A stretch of DNA of 64,000 nucleotides from Gemmatimonadota bacterium (GCA_009838975.1 VXQO01000150.1:18616-82615); one strand, 5' to 3'; positions 17,052 through 26,466 are shown, numbered from the stretch's first letter. Made by a program: numbers and translations. Notes: generated from the sequence alone by a model not told the origin.

Positions 17052-17594
17052 ATGTCCTCCATCTCCCGCCTCGGAAAACTGCTCGCCGAGCGAAGCGTGA
17101 AGTCGGGCGACTTCACGCTCGCCAGCGGGCGACGTTCAAATTACTACGTCGATGCTCGCCTTACGACGATGTGCGGCGAAGGCCAGGTGCTCGTCGGCGA
17201 GGTTTGCTGGAATGCACTGGTGGAGGCCGGCTGGGACCCCGAGTTCGTGGGTGGGATGACCCTGGGAGCCGATCCCGTTGCGTACGCGATCGCGAATCAC
17301 GCTACCCGCTCGGGCCGGAGGCTCGATGCCTTCACGGTGCGCAAGCGCCCGAAAGGCCACGGGACCGGGAGGCAGATCGAAGGAGGCCTTCCGGCCGGGG
17401 CCAGAGTCGTGGTCGTGGACGACACGGTCACATCGGGTGGCAGTCTGCTCGAGGCCGTGCGCGTCGTGCTCGGCCATGGGGCCATCGTGGTGGGTGTCGT
17501 CGCGCTCGTCGACCGGGACGAAGGAGCACGGCAGCTTCTGGCCGACGCAGGCTACGACCTGCATTCCGTGTTCCGCGCCAAAGACCTCTGCTGA
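17052..17594 (+). CDS. pyrE: Orotate phosphoribosyltransferase
   Basis: A 180-residue type I phosphoribosyltransferase that makes orotidine monophosphate from orotate and PRPP in pyrimidine synthesis. The PRPP loop 'VVVVDDTVTSGGSLLEAV' (about residues 118-135) is intact. The N-terminus 'VKSGDFTLASGRRSNYYVD' is the orotate-binding signature, and 'VRKRPKGHG' carries the catalytic flexible-loop lysine and arginine. ATG 17052 fits the family start better than the upstream GTG 17034. No other pyr gene is nearby. Confidence 0.93.
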   Translation: MSSISRLGKLLAERSVKSGDFTLASGRRSNYYVDARLTTMCGEGQVLVGEVCWNALVEAGWDPEFVGGMTLGADPVAYAIANHATRSGRRLDAFTVRKRPKGHGTGRQIEGGLPAGARVVVVDDTVTSGGSLLEAVRVVLGHGAIVVGVVALVDRDEGARQLLADAGYDLHSVFRAKDLC

Positions 17595-17644
17595 CCGGAG
17601 TAACGATCCGGTCCGCGCCGGGACCATGGCGAGGCCGCGGTCGA

Positions 17645-18748
17645 TCAGTCGACGAGACGCAACGGCATGATGAGACACAGGTAATCCAGCTCCGCGTCGG
17701 TCGGCTGAATGGTTGTAGCCCGTTCGGCCGTCTTGAAACTCATCCGGACCTCGCCCGCCGGCATGTTGCGGAGGACTTCGAGCAGATAGTTGGCGTTGAA
17801 GGCGATCTGCAGTTCGCCGCCTTCGTACTGGAGCTGCAGTTCGTCGCGCGCTTCGCCGAGGTCCGGAGTTATCGCTTCGAGGTGTAGCGTGTCGGGCTCG
17901 AAGGCAAGCTTGATCTTGTGGGTCTGGGTGCTGGCGACCACAGCCGTGCGGCGCACTGCTGCCTCCATGGCACTCTTGTCCACCGTGGCCAGCTTGTCGT
18001 TGTCCTTCGGGATGACCTGTTCGTAGTTCGGGTACTTCCCGTCGATGAGGCGTGTGTACACTTCCCTGGTATCCGAACGGAATCCCAGATGGTTCGCTGC
18101 CCGCGCCACGGTCAGCTCGCCTTCTCCGTCGAAGAGGCGTTCCACCTGGTTCAGAGCCGAAGGAGGCACGATGAACTCGGCGGTTCCCGTGCCACCCGAC
18201 CCCGATTTCACTCCCATCTTCGCGAGACGATGGCCGTTGGTCGCCACCATGCTCATCCGCGACTCCTCGATCTCCCACAGGACACCATTCAGGATGGGTC
18301 TGCTTTCCTCGTTCGAGACCGCGAACGCCGTGGCCTGGATCAGCATGCGCAGCGACGCTTCGGATACCGTCCATCCCTCCTCGAAATCGATGGCCGGGAA
18401 GTTGGGGAACTCCTCGCTCGCGAGCCCGTTGAGCTTGAAACGGCTGTTCCCGCAGCCGATCTCCAACTGGTGCCCCCGTACACGCATCTCCACCGGTTCG
18501 TCGGGGAGTTCGCGCGTGATTTCCTGGAGTTTGCGGCCAGGCACGGTGATCCCACCCCCCTGGGCTACCTCGGCTGGTACCTTCACCCGCAGCGATACGT
18601 CGAGATCGGTGCCGCTGATCCAGACCGATTTGCCGTCGGCCTCGATGAGCACGTTGGACAGAACGGGAAGCGTGGTCTTGGTCGGGATGCTCGCCGAGAC
18701 GGCAGCCAGGCCGGAGTGGAGGTTCTTGCGTGTGATTTTCAGTATCAT
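17645..18748 (-). CDS. dnaN: DNA polymerase III beta subunit (sliding clamp)
   Basis: A 367-residue ring clamp with three tandem clamp folds. ATG 18748 begins the conserved N-terminus 'MILKITRKNLHSGLAAVS'; the more upstream in-frame start would add 12 unconserved residues. Other signatures include 'GTDLDVSLRVKVPAE', 'RSDTREVYTRLIDGKYPNYE' and the C-terminal 'LIMPLRLVD' that ends at the protein-binding pocket. It confers processivity on the replicase. It lies downstream of dnaA on the same strand, separated by the putative origin. Confidence 0.96.
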   Translation of the reverse strand: MILKITRKNLHSGLAAVSASIPTKTTLPVLSNVLIEADGKSVWISGTDLDVSLRVKVPAEVAQGGGITVPGRKLQEITRELPDEPVEMRVRGHQLEIGCGNSRFKLNGLASEEFPNFPAIDFEEGWTVSEASLRMLIQATAFAVSNEESRPILNGVLWEIEESRMSMVATNGHRLAKMGVKSGSGGTGTAEFIVPPSALNQVERLFDGEGELTVARAANHLGFRSDTREVYTRLIDGKYPNYEQVIPKDNDKLATVDKSAMEAAVRRTAVVASTQTHKIKLAFEPDTLHLEAITPDLGEARDELQLQYEGGELQIAFNANYLLEVLRNMPAGEVRMSFKTAERATTIQPTDAELDYLCLIMPLRLVD

Positions 18749-19120
18749 GGCGCAGGCGTGTTGGGTAAACCGACGGAAATCCACGGACCCCTGTGGTCCT
18801 CTGTTGAATTAGTAATAGAGAAACAGAAAGTCGTCATCATAGTGCATGTGGAAAAGTGGGAGAACAGCGGTCCCGCGACCTCTGAAGCCTACTGCTGAAA
18901 GGCGAAACGGATAGTCCGAACGATTGTGGAAATATCTGGAAACACGGGCGGTTATACCAGCGAAAACGGGTGCACTGTGGAATAGTGCCGGACTTCAAGA
19001 GGTTGTCCACATGGTTTTCCACATGCCGGCGCACCGTGTTGGCAAGGACTTGGGACAAGGTTCTCGATTGGCCAGCCGGAATCCGGTCGTGGAAAACGCC
19101 AGCTGCGGGGGACAACGCGA
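18749..19120. other. oriC: Putative chromosomal replication origin (oriC) between dnaA and dnaN
   Basis: This 372-bp non-coding region carries at least six DnaA-box-like 9-mers: TGTGGAAAA (18847-18855), TGTGGAAAT (18925-18933), TGTGGAATA (18976-18984), TTGTCCACA (19003-19011), TTTTCCACA (19015-19023) and a weaker CGTGGAAAA (19088-19096). Three lie on one strand before a pair in the other orientation 3 bp apart. An AT-rich stretch at 18801-18840 next to the first box, containing TAGTAATAG, is the best unwinding-element candidate. The flanking dnaA and dnaN genes and the nearby parS support the assignment. Confidence 0.88.
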
Positions 19121-20506
19121 TCACGCGGGGATGGCGCTCAACCGCTTCCGAAGTGAATCGACACGATCCTGGAGATCCTCGTCCTTCCCGAGTTGCTGCT
19201 CCACCTTCCGGATCGAGTGGATTACGGTGGAGTGGTCGCGATCTCCGAAGTACTTCCCGATTTGCGTGAGCGACAGGTCGAGCAACTCTCGCATGAGGAA
19301 CATGGCGACCTGGCGCGGGACCACGATATTGCGGGAACGGCGAGCGGAAACGAGTGCCCCGGTCGTGGCGCCCCAGGCTGCTGCTACCTCTTCGCGGATG
19401 AGTTCCGGCCCCAGTGGCGGGTGTTCCCGCAGGGATGCGACGCCCGCAAGAGCCGCTCGAGCCAGACCTGGGGTGACTTCCCTTTCGGTCACTGAAGAGA
19501 GCGCGAGCAGCTTTATGATGGCTCCCTCGAGCTCGCGAACCGAAGATGTGCAGAAGCGGGCCACTAGGTCGAGGACCTCGAGGGACAGGTTCACGTTCTC
19601 TTCATCGGCCTTCTTGCGGAGAATCGCGACCCGCGTCTCGTAGTCCGGCTGGCTGATTTCGGCCACGAGGCCCCATTCGAAGCGCGAGACGAGACGTTCT
19701 TCGAGTCCCTCGAGATCCTTGGGATGCCTGTCGCTGGTCAGGACGATCTGCCGGTCACTGTTGTAAAGCACGTTGAACGTGTGGAAGAACTCCTCCTGGG
19801 TGTGCTCCTTGCCCCTCAGGAACTGTACGTCGTCCACCAGAAGGAGGTCGTAGGAACGGTAGCGAGCGCGGAACGCATCGGTCCGGTTCTGGTAGATCGC
19901 GGTCACCATCTCGTTGACGAATTGCTCCGCCGGCAGGTAGCAGACGCTCGCGTGTGTCCGCAGTTCCAGCATCCAGTTGGCGATCGCATGCATGAGATGC
20001 GTCTTCCCCAGTCCGGTCGCACCGTAGAGAAACAGCGGGTTGTAGCTGCGCGCAGGGCGTTCCGCGACCGACCGGCTTGCCGCCTGCGCCAGGCGACTGT
20101 GTTCGCCGACGATGAAACGGGCGAAGGTGTACCGATGGTTGAGCCCCGATACGCGATCCTGCCCGCTCGCGGACGCGGGCAGCGGATTCGCGGGCGCCGT
20201 CGGCGACTCCACGACCGGGGCCACGGAGAGTTCCGGTGTGCTGCGGTTCGGAGCCGAGCCGGCGGCGGTGACGCTGATCGTGACCGCATGTCCGACGATG
20301 CTCCCGGCGATTTCGCCGAGCATCCCTCCGTACTTGTCTTCGAGCCACTCGGCGTGAAAGCGGCTTGGGGCGACAATGTGAAGAACCCCCTCCTCCCAGG
20401 AGTCCACGTCAGCGGCGGCCAGCCACGTATTGAAGCTCTGCTCGGGTAGAGTGATTCTGGCCTGCTCGAGGATCTGTTCCCAGAGTTCCGCCACAGCTGG
20501 TTCCAT
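19121..20506 (-). CDS. dnaA: Chromosomal replication initiator DnaA
   Basis: A 461-residue initiator from ATG 20506 ('MEPAVAELWEQILEQARITL'). Domain I is residues 1-80, followed by a Pro/Ala-rich linker. The AAA+ domain starts near 'YTFARFIVGEHSRLA', with Walker A 'GATGLGKTHL' and Walker B 'LLLVDDVQFL'. The C-terminal DnaA-box-binding helix contains 'DHSTVIHSIRKVE'. It binds the boxes in the adjacent origin and loads the helicase. An in-frame ATG 20 codons upstream exists but adds unconserved residues. Confidence 0.97.
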   Translation of the reverse strand: MEPAVAELWEQILEQARITLPEQSFNTWLAAADVDSWEEGVLHIVAPSRFHAEWLEDKYGGMLGEIAGSIVGHAVTISVTAAGSAPNRSTPELSVAPVVESPTAPANPLPASASGQDRVSGLNHRYTFARFIVGEHSRLAQAASRSVAERPARSYNPLFLYGATGLGKTHLMHAIANWMLELRTHASVCYLPAEQFVNEMVTAIYQNRTDAFRARYRSYDLLLVDDVQFLRGKEHTQEEFFHTFNVLYNSDRQIVLTSDRHPKDLEGLEERLVSRFEWGLVAEISQPDYETRVAILRKKADEENVNLSLEVLDLVARFCTSSVRELEGAIIKLLALSSVTEREVTPGLARAALAGVASLREHPPLGPELIREEVAAAWGATTGALVSARRSRNIVVPRQVAMFLMRELLDLSLTQIGKYFGDRDHSTVIHSIRKVEQQLGKDEDLQDRVDSLRKRLSAIPA

Positions 20507-20593
20507 TCGCGCCTCGTTCGAAGGGAAAAGGTGGGCGAAGCTAGAAGCTGGCCATGCGGAAGTCAAACGCGGGGGACGGGGCCGGTCGGTGGG

Positions 20594-20631
20594 TCGGTCG
20601 AAGGACCGATCGGTGGCGGTTGACCGGTCAA
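20594..20631. promoter_or_regulatory. Palindromes in the dnaA-rpmH divergent promoter region
   Basis: The 213-bp gap between divergent dnaA and rpmH contains TCGGTC-GAAG-GACCGA (20594-20609) and the perfect 12-bp palindrome TTGACCGGTCAA (20620-20631). TTGACC here can serve as a -35 box for rpmH, with TAGCTT 18 bp downstream (20644-20649) as a weak -10. The palindrome would then overlap that -35 element and could be an operator. No good DnaA box is seen in this gap. Confidence 0.4.
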
Positions 20632-20719
20632 ATGCCGAGCAGATAGCTTACAGGGCTGTCAGCGATCTGGCCGGGTGCAGGTGCGCGCGGCCCGCCTTCA
20701 GGACGGGGACCGGAAAGAG

Positions 20720-20878
20720 ATGAAACCGACATACAGGCCGCGGAACCGCAAACGGGTCAACAAGCATGGTTTCCGTGCGCGGATGAGCACGAAGGCCGGA
20801 CGTGCGACACTCAACCGGCGTCGCCGTCGCGGACGGTGGGCGCTTGTGGTGCGGACCGGATCCAAGAACGGTCGCTAG
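20720..20878 (+). CDS. rpmH: 50S ribosomal protein L34
   Basis: A 52-residue, extremely basic ribosomal protein with the family signature '[20 protein letters not shown]' followed by [10 protein letters not shown]. It belongs to the large subunit and is the first gene of the classic rpmH-rnpA-yidD-yidC-mnmE-mnmG cluster, divergent from dnaA. The start is ATG 20720 (MKPTYRP) with GAAAGAGA upstream. Length is slightly above the usual 44-47 residues because of a short C-terminal tail. Confidence 0.95.
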   Translation: MKPTYRPRNRKRVNKHGFRARMSTKAGRATLNRRRRRGRWALVVRTGSKNGR

Positions 20879-20888
20879 CGGTCCGGAG

Positions 20889-21278
20889 GTGCCAGGCCAG
20901 GACGGGCGCCGGCAGCCCGGGCCGCATCGGTTGCCGAGAGCGGCACGGATCAGCCGGGGAGCGGAAATCCGGTCAATGCTCAGGGAGGGAGCCCGGCAAA
21001 GGACGCGCCTGGTCGATCTCTACTGGCGCAGATCGGTGGAACCGCTTCCGCGAATGGGACTGGTAGTTCCGAAGCTGGGCTACCGGATCGTTGACCGAAA
21101 CCGGATCAAGCGGCGGGTGAGGGAAATCGGGCGGAGCAAGCTGCTCCCGAGGCTCCGGCAACACGGGCCGGAGTTCGACATTCTGATCAGGATCCGAAGG
21201 CCCGCGTATCGGGCCGCGTATTCGGAACTCGAGTTGGCGATTCTGGAGGGTGTGGAGGCCGCGTGCTCAGATACGTGA
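20889..21278 (+). CDS. rnpA: Ribonuclease P protein component
   Basis: A roughly 129-residue basic protein that assists the RNase P RNA in maturing tRNA 5' ends. Family blocks are '[19 protein letters not shown]' at the start, '[20 protein letters not shown]' and 'RVREIGR' (the RNR motif of RnpA is DRNRIKRR). The start is uncertain: GTG 20889 keeps the whole conserved N-terminus but has GGAGG directly against it, and TTG 20931 begins exactly at the conserved LPR. Position between rpmH and yidD confirms identity. Its end overlaps yidD by 16 bp. Confidence 0.85.
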   Translation: MPGQDGRRQPGPHRLPRAARISRGAEIRSMLREGARQRTRLVDLYWRRSVEPLPRMGLVVPKLGYRIVDRNRIKRRVREIGRSKLLPRLRQHGPEFDILIRIRRPAYRAAYSELELAILEGVEAACSDT

Positions 21279-21490
21279 CGACCGCGACAATCCGGTTCTA
21301 TCAGATGTACATCTCGGTGCACCTGCCACCGTCCTGCCGGTTCCTGCCCACCTGCTCCGAATACACCCGTCTCGCGATCGAGACGCACGGCGTTGCGCGG
21401 GGCGTCTGGCTGGGCATGAAGCGCATTGGACGCTGTCATCCATGGGGCGGACGCGGTTTTGACCCGGTGCCCGGGAGGGGCGAAGGATGA
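21263..21490 (+). CDS. yidD: Membrane protein insertion efficiency factor YidD
   Basis: A 75-residue protein starting at GTG 21263. The YidD signature is complete: '[20 protein letters not shown]' and '[12 protein letters not shown]' with the conserved cysteine pair, then '[15 protein letters not shown]'. It lies at the inner face of the cytoplasmic membrane and helps insertase YidC. It overlaps both neighbours (16 bp with rnpA, 4 bp with yidC), consistent with a single transcript. Confidence 0.95.
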   Translation: MLRYVTTATIRFYQMYISVHLPPSCRFLPTCSEYTRLAIETHGVARGVWLGMKRIGRCHPWGGRGFDPVPGRGEG

Positions 21491-23172
21491 GGCCCGAGTT
21501 CCGGTTCTTCCTGGCGTTGACGCTGATGATCGGCGTCTTCGTGCTTACCGAAATGCTCTTCCCTCCCATCCGGCCGGAAGCGCCTCCGCTCGAAGAGGGA
21601 GCGGTCGAATCGGTCGAGCCGCCCGCCGCCGAAGTCGTCACTCCGCCCGAGCCGCCCGGGCAGACGCCGGTCGTCGAGGAACCTGAACAGGACCAGGAAG
21701 CCGCGGAACGGCTGGTCACCGTGGAAACACCCCTCTACCGGATGACCTTTTCCAGCTACGGCGGCGTCGCACGGTCCATCCAGCTGCTGGGGTATGAGTC
21801 CTTCACCCGTGAGGGGCCCGTGGAACTGGTCCCCGAGGGACAGCAAATACTGGGTGGAATCTGGGTCGCCGGGGTCGGGGGAGATGCGTTCGACCTGTCA
21901 CGCTACGCCCACACGGTCACCCCGGCGGAGGGCGTCCGGATCACGGAAGGCGATGGGCCGCAGACACTTACCTTCCGATACGACTACCCCGGCGGACAGT
22001 TCTTCAGCGAGATCCGGTACACCTTCTCGCCGGATTCGTACATCGTGGTCGTCGAAGGGGATCTGCCGGCCATCGAGAGGGCCTCGCTATTCGTGGATCT
22101 GGGGCCGGGTCTGGAGATCAACGAGCTGCGCGAGGCGGACGACCGCAGGATGATGGCCTTCGCCGGGAACCACATCGACGACGGGATCACGTCCAGACCG
22201 CTGGCACGCGTGGACGAGCCCGAATCGCTGGATGGCCCGCTGCGCTGGGCGGCGGTCAAGAGCAAGTACTTCGTCGAAGTCATTCTGCCGGGGAGACAAT
22301 CGGGCGGGACGGACTTCCTGGCGGGGATCCGGGCCGAGGAGGGCCCGGTTGTCGGCGGCCCGCTGCGGATCAGGGTCGGCACCCCCGTGAGCGAAGCCGG
22401 CGGCTATGCCTACAGAGCCTACCTCGGGCCCATCGAGCGGGAGCGCCTCATCGCCATCGGGGACGACCTCGAGGAGGTCAACCCTTACGGCTGGCGGGTA
22501 TTCCGGCCGATTGTGCGTCCCTTCGTCGGCATCGTCCTGTGGCTGGTGAGGTTCCTGCACGAGAGCCTTTTCCTTTCCTACGGCTGGGTTCTGATCGTCA
22601 TCGGGATCGGGATCCGTGTCGTGATGTGGCCGCTCAACCGCAAGATGATGCTCTCCCAGGTCAAGACGATGGCGGTACAGCCGCTGGCTGAGGAGATCAA
22701 GCGCAAGTACGGGAACGACCCGCAGCGGATGCAGCAGGAAACGCTGAAGCTCTACAAGGAACACGGAGTCAACCCGCTGGCAGGGTGTCTCCCGATGATG
22801 ATCCCGATGCCGGTGCTGATCGCCCTGTTCTTCGTCTTCCAGAACACGATCGAAATGCGGGGCGTTCCGTTCATGTGGCTTCCGGACCTCTCGGCCCCGG
22901 ACCCCTTCTACATCCTGCCGGTCTTCATGGGTGCGAGCCTCTACCTGACCCAGCTGCTCACCATGAGGATCTCCGGGAGCGCCGGGAATCCGCAGATGAA
23001 GATGATGTTGTACATGATGCCCATCCTCCTGACGGTCCTGTTCTGGCGCTTCCCGTCCGGGTTGAATCTGTACTACGCCACGATGAATCTGGCGTCCATC
23101 CCGCAGCAGATCCTGATCGGCAGGGAGCGGAAGAGGATGCAGGCGGCCGGGCCGCTCAAACGCCCCGTGTGA
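21487..23172 (+). CDS. yidC: Membrane protein insertase YidC
   Basis: A 561-residue insertase. An N-terminal membrane anchor (about residues 5-22) is followed by a Pro/Glu-rich linker and the large periplasmic beta-sandwich domain of Gram-negative YidC (about 70-330). The conserved five-helix core comes last, with '[20 protein letters not shown]', the coiled cytoplasmic hairpin '[20 protein letters not shown]' and '[20 protein letters not shown]'. It inserts membrane proteins with or without SecYEG. The periplasmic domain supports a diderm organism. Confidence 0.96.
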   Translation: MRPEFRFFLALTLMIGVFVLTEMLFPPIRPEAPPLEEGAVESVEPPAAEVVTPPEPPGQTPVVEEPEQDQEAAERLVTVETPLYRMTFSSYGGVARSIQLLGYESFTREGPVELVPEGQQILGGIWVAGVGGDAFDLSRYAHTVTPAEGVRITEGDGPQTLTFRYDYPGGQFFSEIRYTFSPDSYIVVVEGDLPAIERASLFVDLGPGLEINELREADDRRMMAFAGNHIDDGITSRPLARVDEPESLDGPLRWAAVKSKYFVEVILPGRQSGGTDFLAGIRAEEGPVVGGPLRIRVGTPVSEAGGYAYRAYLGPIERERLIAIGDDLEEVNPYGWRVFRPIVRPFVGIVLWLVRFLHESLFLSYGWVLIVIGIGIRVVMWPLNRKMMLSQVKTMAVQPLAEEIKRKYGNDPQRMQQETLKLYKEHGVNPLAGCLPMMIPMPVLIALFFVFQNTIEMRGVPFMWLPDLSAPDPFYILPVFMGASLYLTQLLTMRISGSAGNPQMKMMLYMMPILLTVLFWRFPSGLNLYYATMNLASIPQQILIGRERKRMQAAGPLKRPV

Positions 23173-23185
23173 CTTCGGTGGCGGC

Positions 23186-24559
23186 ATGGCCGAGCCCGGT
23201 TTGCTTCTGGATACCATCGTCGCACTGGCGACTCCTCCCGGTGTCGGCGCGGTCGCGCTGATCCGGCTTTCCGGCCCGAGGGCGCAGGAGATCGCAAGCG
23301 CTCTGGCCAGCGATGACGAGGAGCCGGCGATGGCGTGGCCCGAACGTCGGTGCCGGCTGCGGTCGCTGTATCGTCCCGGATCCGACGATGTTCTGGATCG
23401 TGCGCTCTTCACGCTGTTCCGGGCTCCGCGGAGCTACACCGGTGAGGACCTCGTCGAGATATCGACTCACGGGGGCGTTTCCATTCCGGCAGGCGTGGTG
23501 GACGCGTGCGTCGCGCTCGGGGCGCGCGAGGCCCGACCGGGCGAATTCACACAACGCGCCTTCCTGAACGGCAAGCTCGATCTTACCCAGGCGGAAGCCG
23601 TCGGTGACCTCGTTGCCGCAACTTCGCCGAAGCGGCGAGCAGTCGCGCTGCATCAGCTGGAGAGAGGGTTGGGCGAACGGATCGCCCACCTTCGCAGCGA
23701 GGTGATCGGGCTGTCGGCGCTGCTGGTGCAACACATCGATTTCCCGGAAGAGGACGACGCGCCGACTTCCATCGAGACGATCGTATCGCAGGCGGAGCAA
23801 CTGAAATGCGAGATGGATCGGCTGCTCGCGACAGCTCCGGCCGGCGAACTTCTGCGACACGGGGCGGTGACGGTTCTCGCGGGCCGTCCGAATTCCGGTA
23901 AGTCCAGTCTTTTCAACGCCTTAGTGGGGACGGAGCGGGCAATCGTAACCGAGGAGGAGGGCACCACCAGGGACGCCATAGAAGCGGTTGTGTCGATTGC
24001 CGGTTTCCCGTTCAGGCTGGTCGATACTGCCGGGTTGCGGGACGGTGCCGGCAGAGTGGAACAGATCGGGATCGAGATTGCCCAGCGCTACCTGGCGAGC
24101 GCGGACGTGGTTCTCTATTGCCTGGAAACGGGCGAGGCCCCCAGCGCCGACGAAACCGCTTTCCTCCGGTCGTTGTTCTGCCCGATTGTGAAAGTATTCA
24201 CAAAGTGGGATCTGGTACCCGGGAGCGCGGCGCCAGGGAACGGTGAATTGCCTGTGTCGGTGGTATCCGGCGAGGGATTGAGCGACCTGAAGGAGAAGCT
24301 TCGCGATCTGGTCTTCCAGGGGGTCGTCGAGGGCCGTGACGAGGTTCCGGTCGTCACGAATGGTCGTCAGGCAGATCTGTTGAAGCAGGCCAGGGCGGAG
24401 GTCGGCGGGTTCGGCGAAGCGCTGGCGCGGAGGATCCCGCCGGAGGTGGCGGCGGCGCATCTCAAGACGGCCGAGAGTGCGCTGGAAGAGATTCTCGGCG
24501 TCGTTGCCGCCGACGACGTGCTGGACCGGGTATTCAGGGACTTCTGTATCGGGAAGTGA
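23186..24559 (+). CDS. mnmE: tRNA modification GTPase MnmE
   Basis: A 457-residue protein that, with MnmG, installs the 5-carboxymethylaminomethyl group at U34 of tRNAs. The tetrahydrofolate-binding N-terminal domain shows 'TIVALATPPGVGAVALIRLS' and 'GEFTQRAFLNGKLDLTQAEA'. The G domain shows G1 'GRPNSGKSS', G3 'DTAG' and G4 'TKWD'. The C-terminus ends with the catalytic 'FCIGK'. It is 14 bp downstream of yidC and adjacent to its partner mnmG. Confidence 0.96.
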   Translation: MAEPGLLLDTIVALATPPGVGAVALIRLSGPRAQEIASALASDDEEPAMAWPERRCRLRSLYRPGSDDVLDRALFTLFRAPRSYTGEDLVEISTHGGVSIPAGVVDACVALGAREARPGEFTQRAFLNGKLDLTQAEAVGDLVAATSPKRRAVALHQLERGLGERIAHLRSEVIGLSALLVQHIDFPEEDDAPTSIETIVSQAEQLKCEMDRLLATAPAGELLRHGAVTVLAGRPNSGKSSLFNALVGTERAIVTEEEGTTRDAIEAVVSIAGFPFRLVDTAGLRDGAGRVEQIGIEIAQRYLASADVVLYCLETGEAPSADETAFLRSLFCPIVKVFTKWDLVPGSAAPGNGELPVSVVSGEGLSDLKEKLRDLVFQGVVEGRDEVPVVTNGRQADLLKQARAEVGGFGEALARRIPPEVAAAHLKTAESALEEILGVVAADDVLDRVFRDFCIGK

Positions 24560-24564
24560 GCGGT

Positions 24565-26466
24565 ATGAGGCTTCGTTACGATGTCGTCGTGGTCGGCGGG
24601 GGTCACGCGGGCGCTGAAGCGGCGGCGGCGTCCGCTCGCATCGGAGCCAGGACGGTGCTGGTCACGCCGGACCTCACCAGGATCGGACAGATGAGCTGCA
24701 ACCCGGCGATCGGGGGTGTGGCCAAGGGAACGGTGGCCCGCGAAGTGGATGCGCTGGGCGGGGTCATGGCTCGTGCCACCGACGCGGCGAGCATCCAGTT
24801 CCGAATGCTCAACCGTTCGAAGGGACCTGCGGTATGGGGCCCCCGCTCCCAGTGTGACCGGGCGCGCTACCCGATCGCGGTTCGCCGGATACTGGACGAG
24901 TTGGACAACCTCGACCTGTTTCAGGAAATGGTGACCGGGTTGCACTTCGACGGCCGGGCGAAGGGAGTTGAAACGCGCGGTGGCATCGTGATCGAGGCCG
25001 ACGCGGTCGTGGTGACAGCGGGGACTTTTCTCCGTGGGAAGATCCATGTCGGCGGAACGGCGGCGCTCGGTGCGGGCCGCGCGGGCGAAGGCCCGTCGGT
25101 TGCCCTCGCCGAGGCTCTGGAGGCGCAGGGACTGAGAATCGCTCGCTTCAAGACGGGTACGCCGCCGCGGATCGACGGCAGATCGGTCGACTATGGGCAG
25201 TGTGAACGCCAGGAAGGAGACAGCGAACCGTTCCGCTTCTCCTACTACTCGAAGGAGCCGTTCCTGGAGCAGCGGCCATGCTGGATCACGTGGGCGGGAG
25301 AGGCGTTGAAGACCATCGTTTCCTCGAATCTGACCCGCAGCGCCCTCTACGGTGGCGAGATTTCGGGGCAGGGTCCGCGCTACTGTCCGTCGATCGAGGA
25401 CAAGGTGAAGAGATTCCCCGATGCGCCCCGGCACCAGGTCTTTCTTGAGCCCGAGGGGCTGGAAACCACCGAGCTGTACGTAAACGGGCTGTCGACGTCA
25501 CTGCCTCCCGATGTGCAGATCGATTTTGTCAGGTCGATCCCGGGGCTCGAAGACGCGAGGATGACCAAGCCTGGGTATGCAATCGAGTACGACTATTTTC
25601 CTCCCGATCAGCTTCGACACACTCTGGAGCTGCGTGAGGTCCCCGGTCTCTACTTCGCTGGCCAGATCAACGGCACGACCGGATATGAGGAGGCGGCGGG
25701 GCAGGGTCTGGTCGCGGGCGCGAATGCGGCGCTGGCCGTACGGGGCAGAGACCCGTTCGTCCTGGAGAGAGACCAGGGGTACATGGGCGTGCTCATCGAC
25801 GATCTCGTCACAAAGGGCGTGGACGAGCCCTATCGCCTGTTCACATCCCGCGCGGAATTCCGCCTGCTGCTGAGACAGGACAACGGACCGGCAAGACTGG
25901 GCAAGCTGGCACGTTCTGTGGGGCTGCTGACGTCGGAGCAACGGGTGGCCCTCGGAGAGCGTCTCGCTCAGGAGGCGCGCACGATGGTCTGGTTTCGGGA
26001 ACACACGCTTGCGCCGGCGGACGCCAACAAGGTGCTGGAGGAAGTGAACAGCGCCCCCGTTCAGAGACCGGTGCGGGCCGGCAACCTCCTCAAACGGCCG
26101 GGAGTCACTGCCGGTGCGCTACTGCGCGTGGCCGGGGACGAGGCCCCGGAGGTGGATCTCGACATCCTGGCGACCGTTGAGATCGACGTGAAGTATGAAG
26201 GGTATGTCCGGCGGGAGCTTGATCGTGCGGCAAGGCTCAGGGCACAGGCGGGCTTCGTGATTCCGGAAGACACGCCCTTCGGCGAGCTGACCACGCTCTC
26301 GTTCGAGGCCCGTCAGAAGCTCGCCAGGATACGGCCGGCCAACGTGGCCCAGGCGAGCAGAATCCCGGGCGTATCTCCTGCAGATCTGCAAAACCTTGTG
26401 ATGGAACTCCGGAGGCGGACGGGCGAGACTGTTTCACGTGAAACACGGGCTGCATCACCGTGTTAG
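24565..26466 (+). CDS. mnmG: tRNA uridine 5-carboxymethylaminomethyl modification enzyme MnmG
   Basis: A 633-residue FAD enzyme, partner of MnmE. The N-terminal FAD motif is 'YDVVVVGGGHAGAEAAAASA', followed by 'GIGGVAKG'-type GidA signature 'CNPAIGGVAKGTVAREVDAL'. 'GQINGTTGYEEAAGQG' and 'TSRAEFRLLLRQDN' are further family signatures. ATG 24565 was chosen; GTG 24556, overlapping the mnmE stop, is an alternative. The last codons contain a perfect parS site. The usual downstream rsmG (gidB) is absent. Confidence 0.95.
   Translation: MRLRYDVVVVGGGHAGAEAAAASARIGARTVLVTPDLTRIGQMSCNPAIGGVAKGTVAREVDALGGVMARATDAASIQFRMLNRSKGPAVWGPRSQCDRARYPIAVRRILDELDNLDLFQEMVTGLHFDGRAKGVETRGGIVIEADAVVVTAGTFLRGKIHVGGTAALGAGRAGEGPSVALAEALEAQGLRIARFKTGTPPRIDGRSVDYGQCERQEGDSEPFRFSYYSKEPFLEQRPCWITWAGEALKTIVSSNLTRSALYGGEISGQGPRYCPSIEDKVKRFPDAPRHQVFLEPEGLETTELYVNGLSTSLPPDVQIDFVRSIPGLEDARMTKPGYAIEYDYFPPDQLRHTLELREVPGLYFAGQINGTTGYEEAAGQGLVAGANAALAVRGRDPFVLERDQGYMGVLIDDLVTKGVDEPYRLFTSRAEFRLLLRQDNGPARLGKLARSVGLLTSEQRVALGERLAQEARTMVWFREHTLAPADANKVLEEVNSAPVQRPVRAGNLLKRPGVTAGALLRVAGDEAPEVDLDILATVEIDVKYEGYVRRELDRAARLRAQAGFVIPEDTPFGELTTLSFEARQKLARIRPANVAQASRIPGVSPADLQNLVMELRRRTGETVSRETRAASPC
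26430..26445. promoter_or_regulatory. parS: parS centromere site
   Basis: TGTTTCACGTGAAACA, the perfect 16-bp palindromic ParB-binding consensus, lies inside the 3' end of mnmG where it encodes ...TVSRET. It is 114 bp before parA and about 7.3 kb from the putative origin, where parS sites are expected. ParB nucleates here, spreads using CTP, and recruits ParA for origin segregation. I found no second exact copy in the window. Confidence 0.95.

Noticed and set aside
17595..17644. Terminator between pyrE and dnaN
   Set aside because: Only a 5-bp GGTCC/GGACC stem without a T-tract is present; too weak to call.
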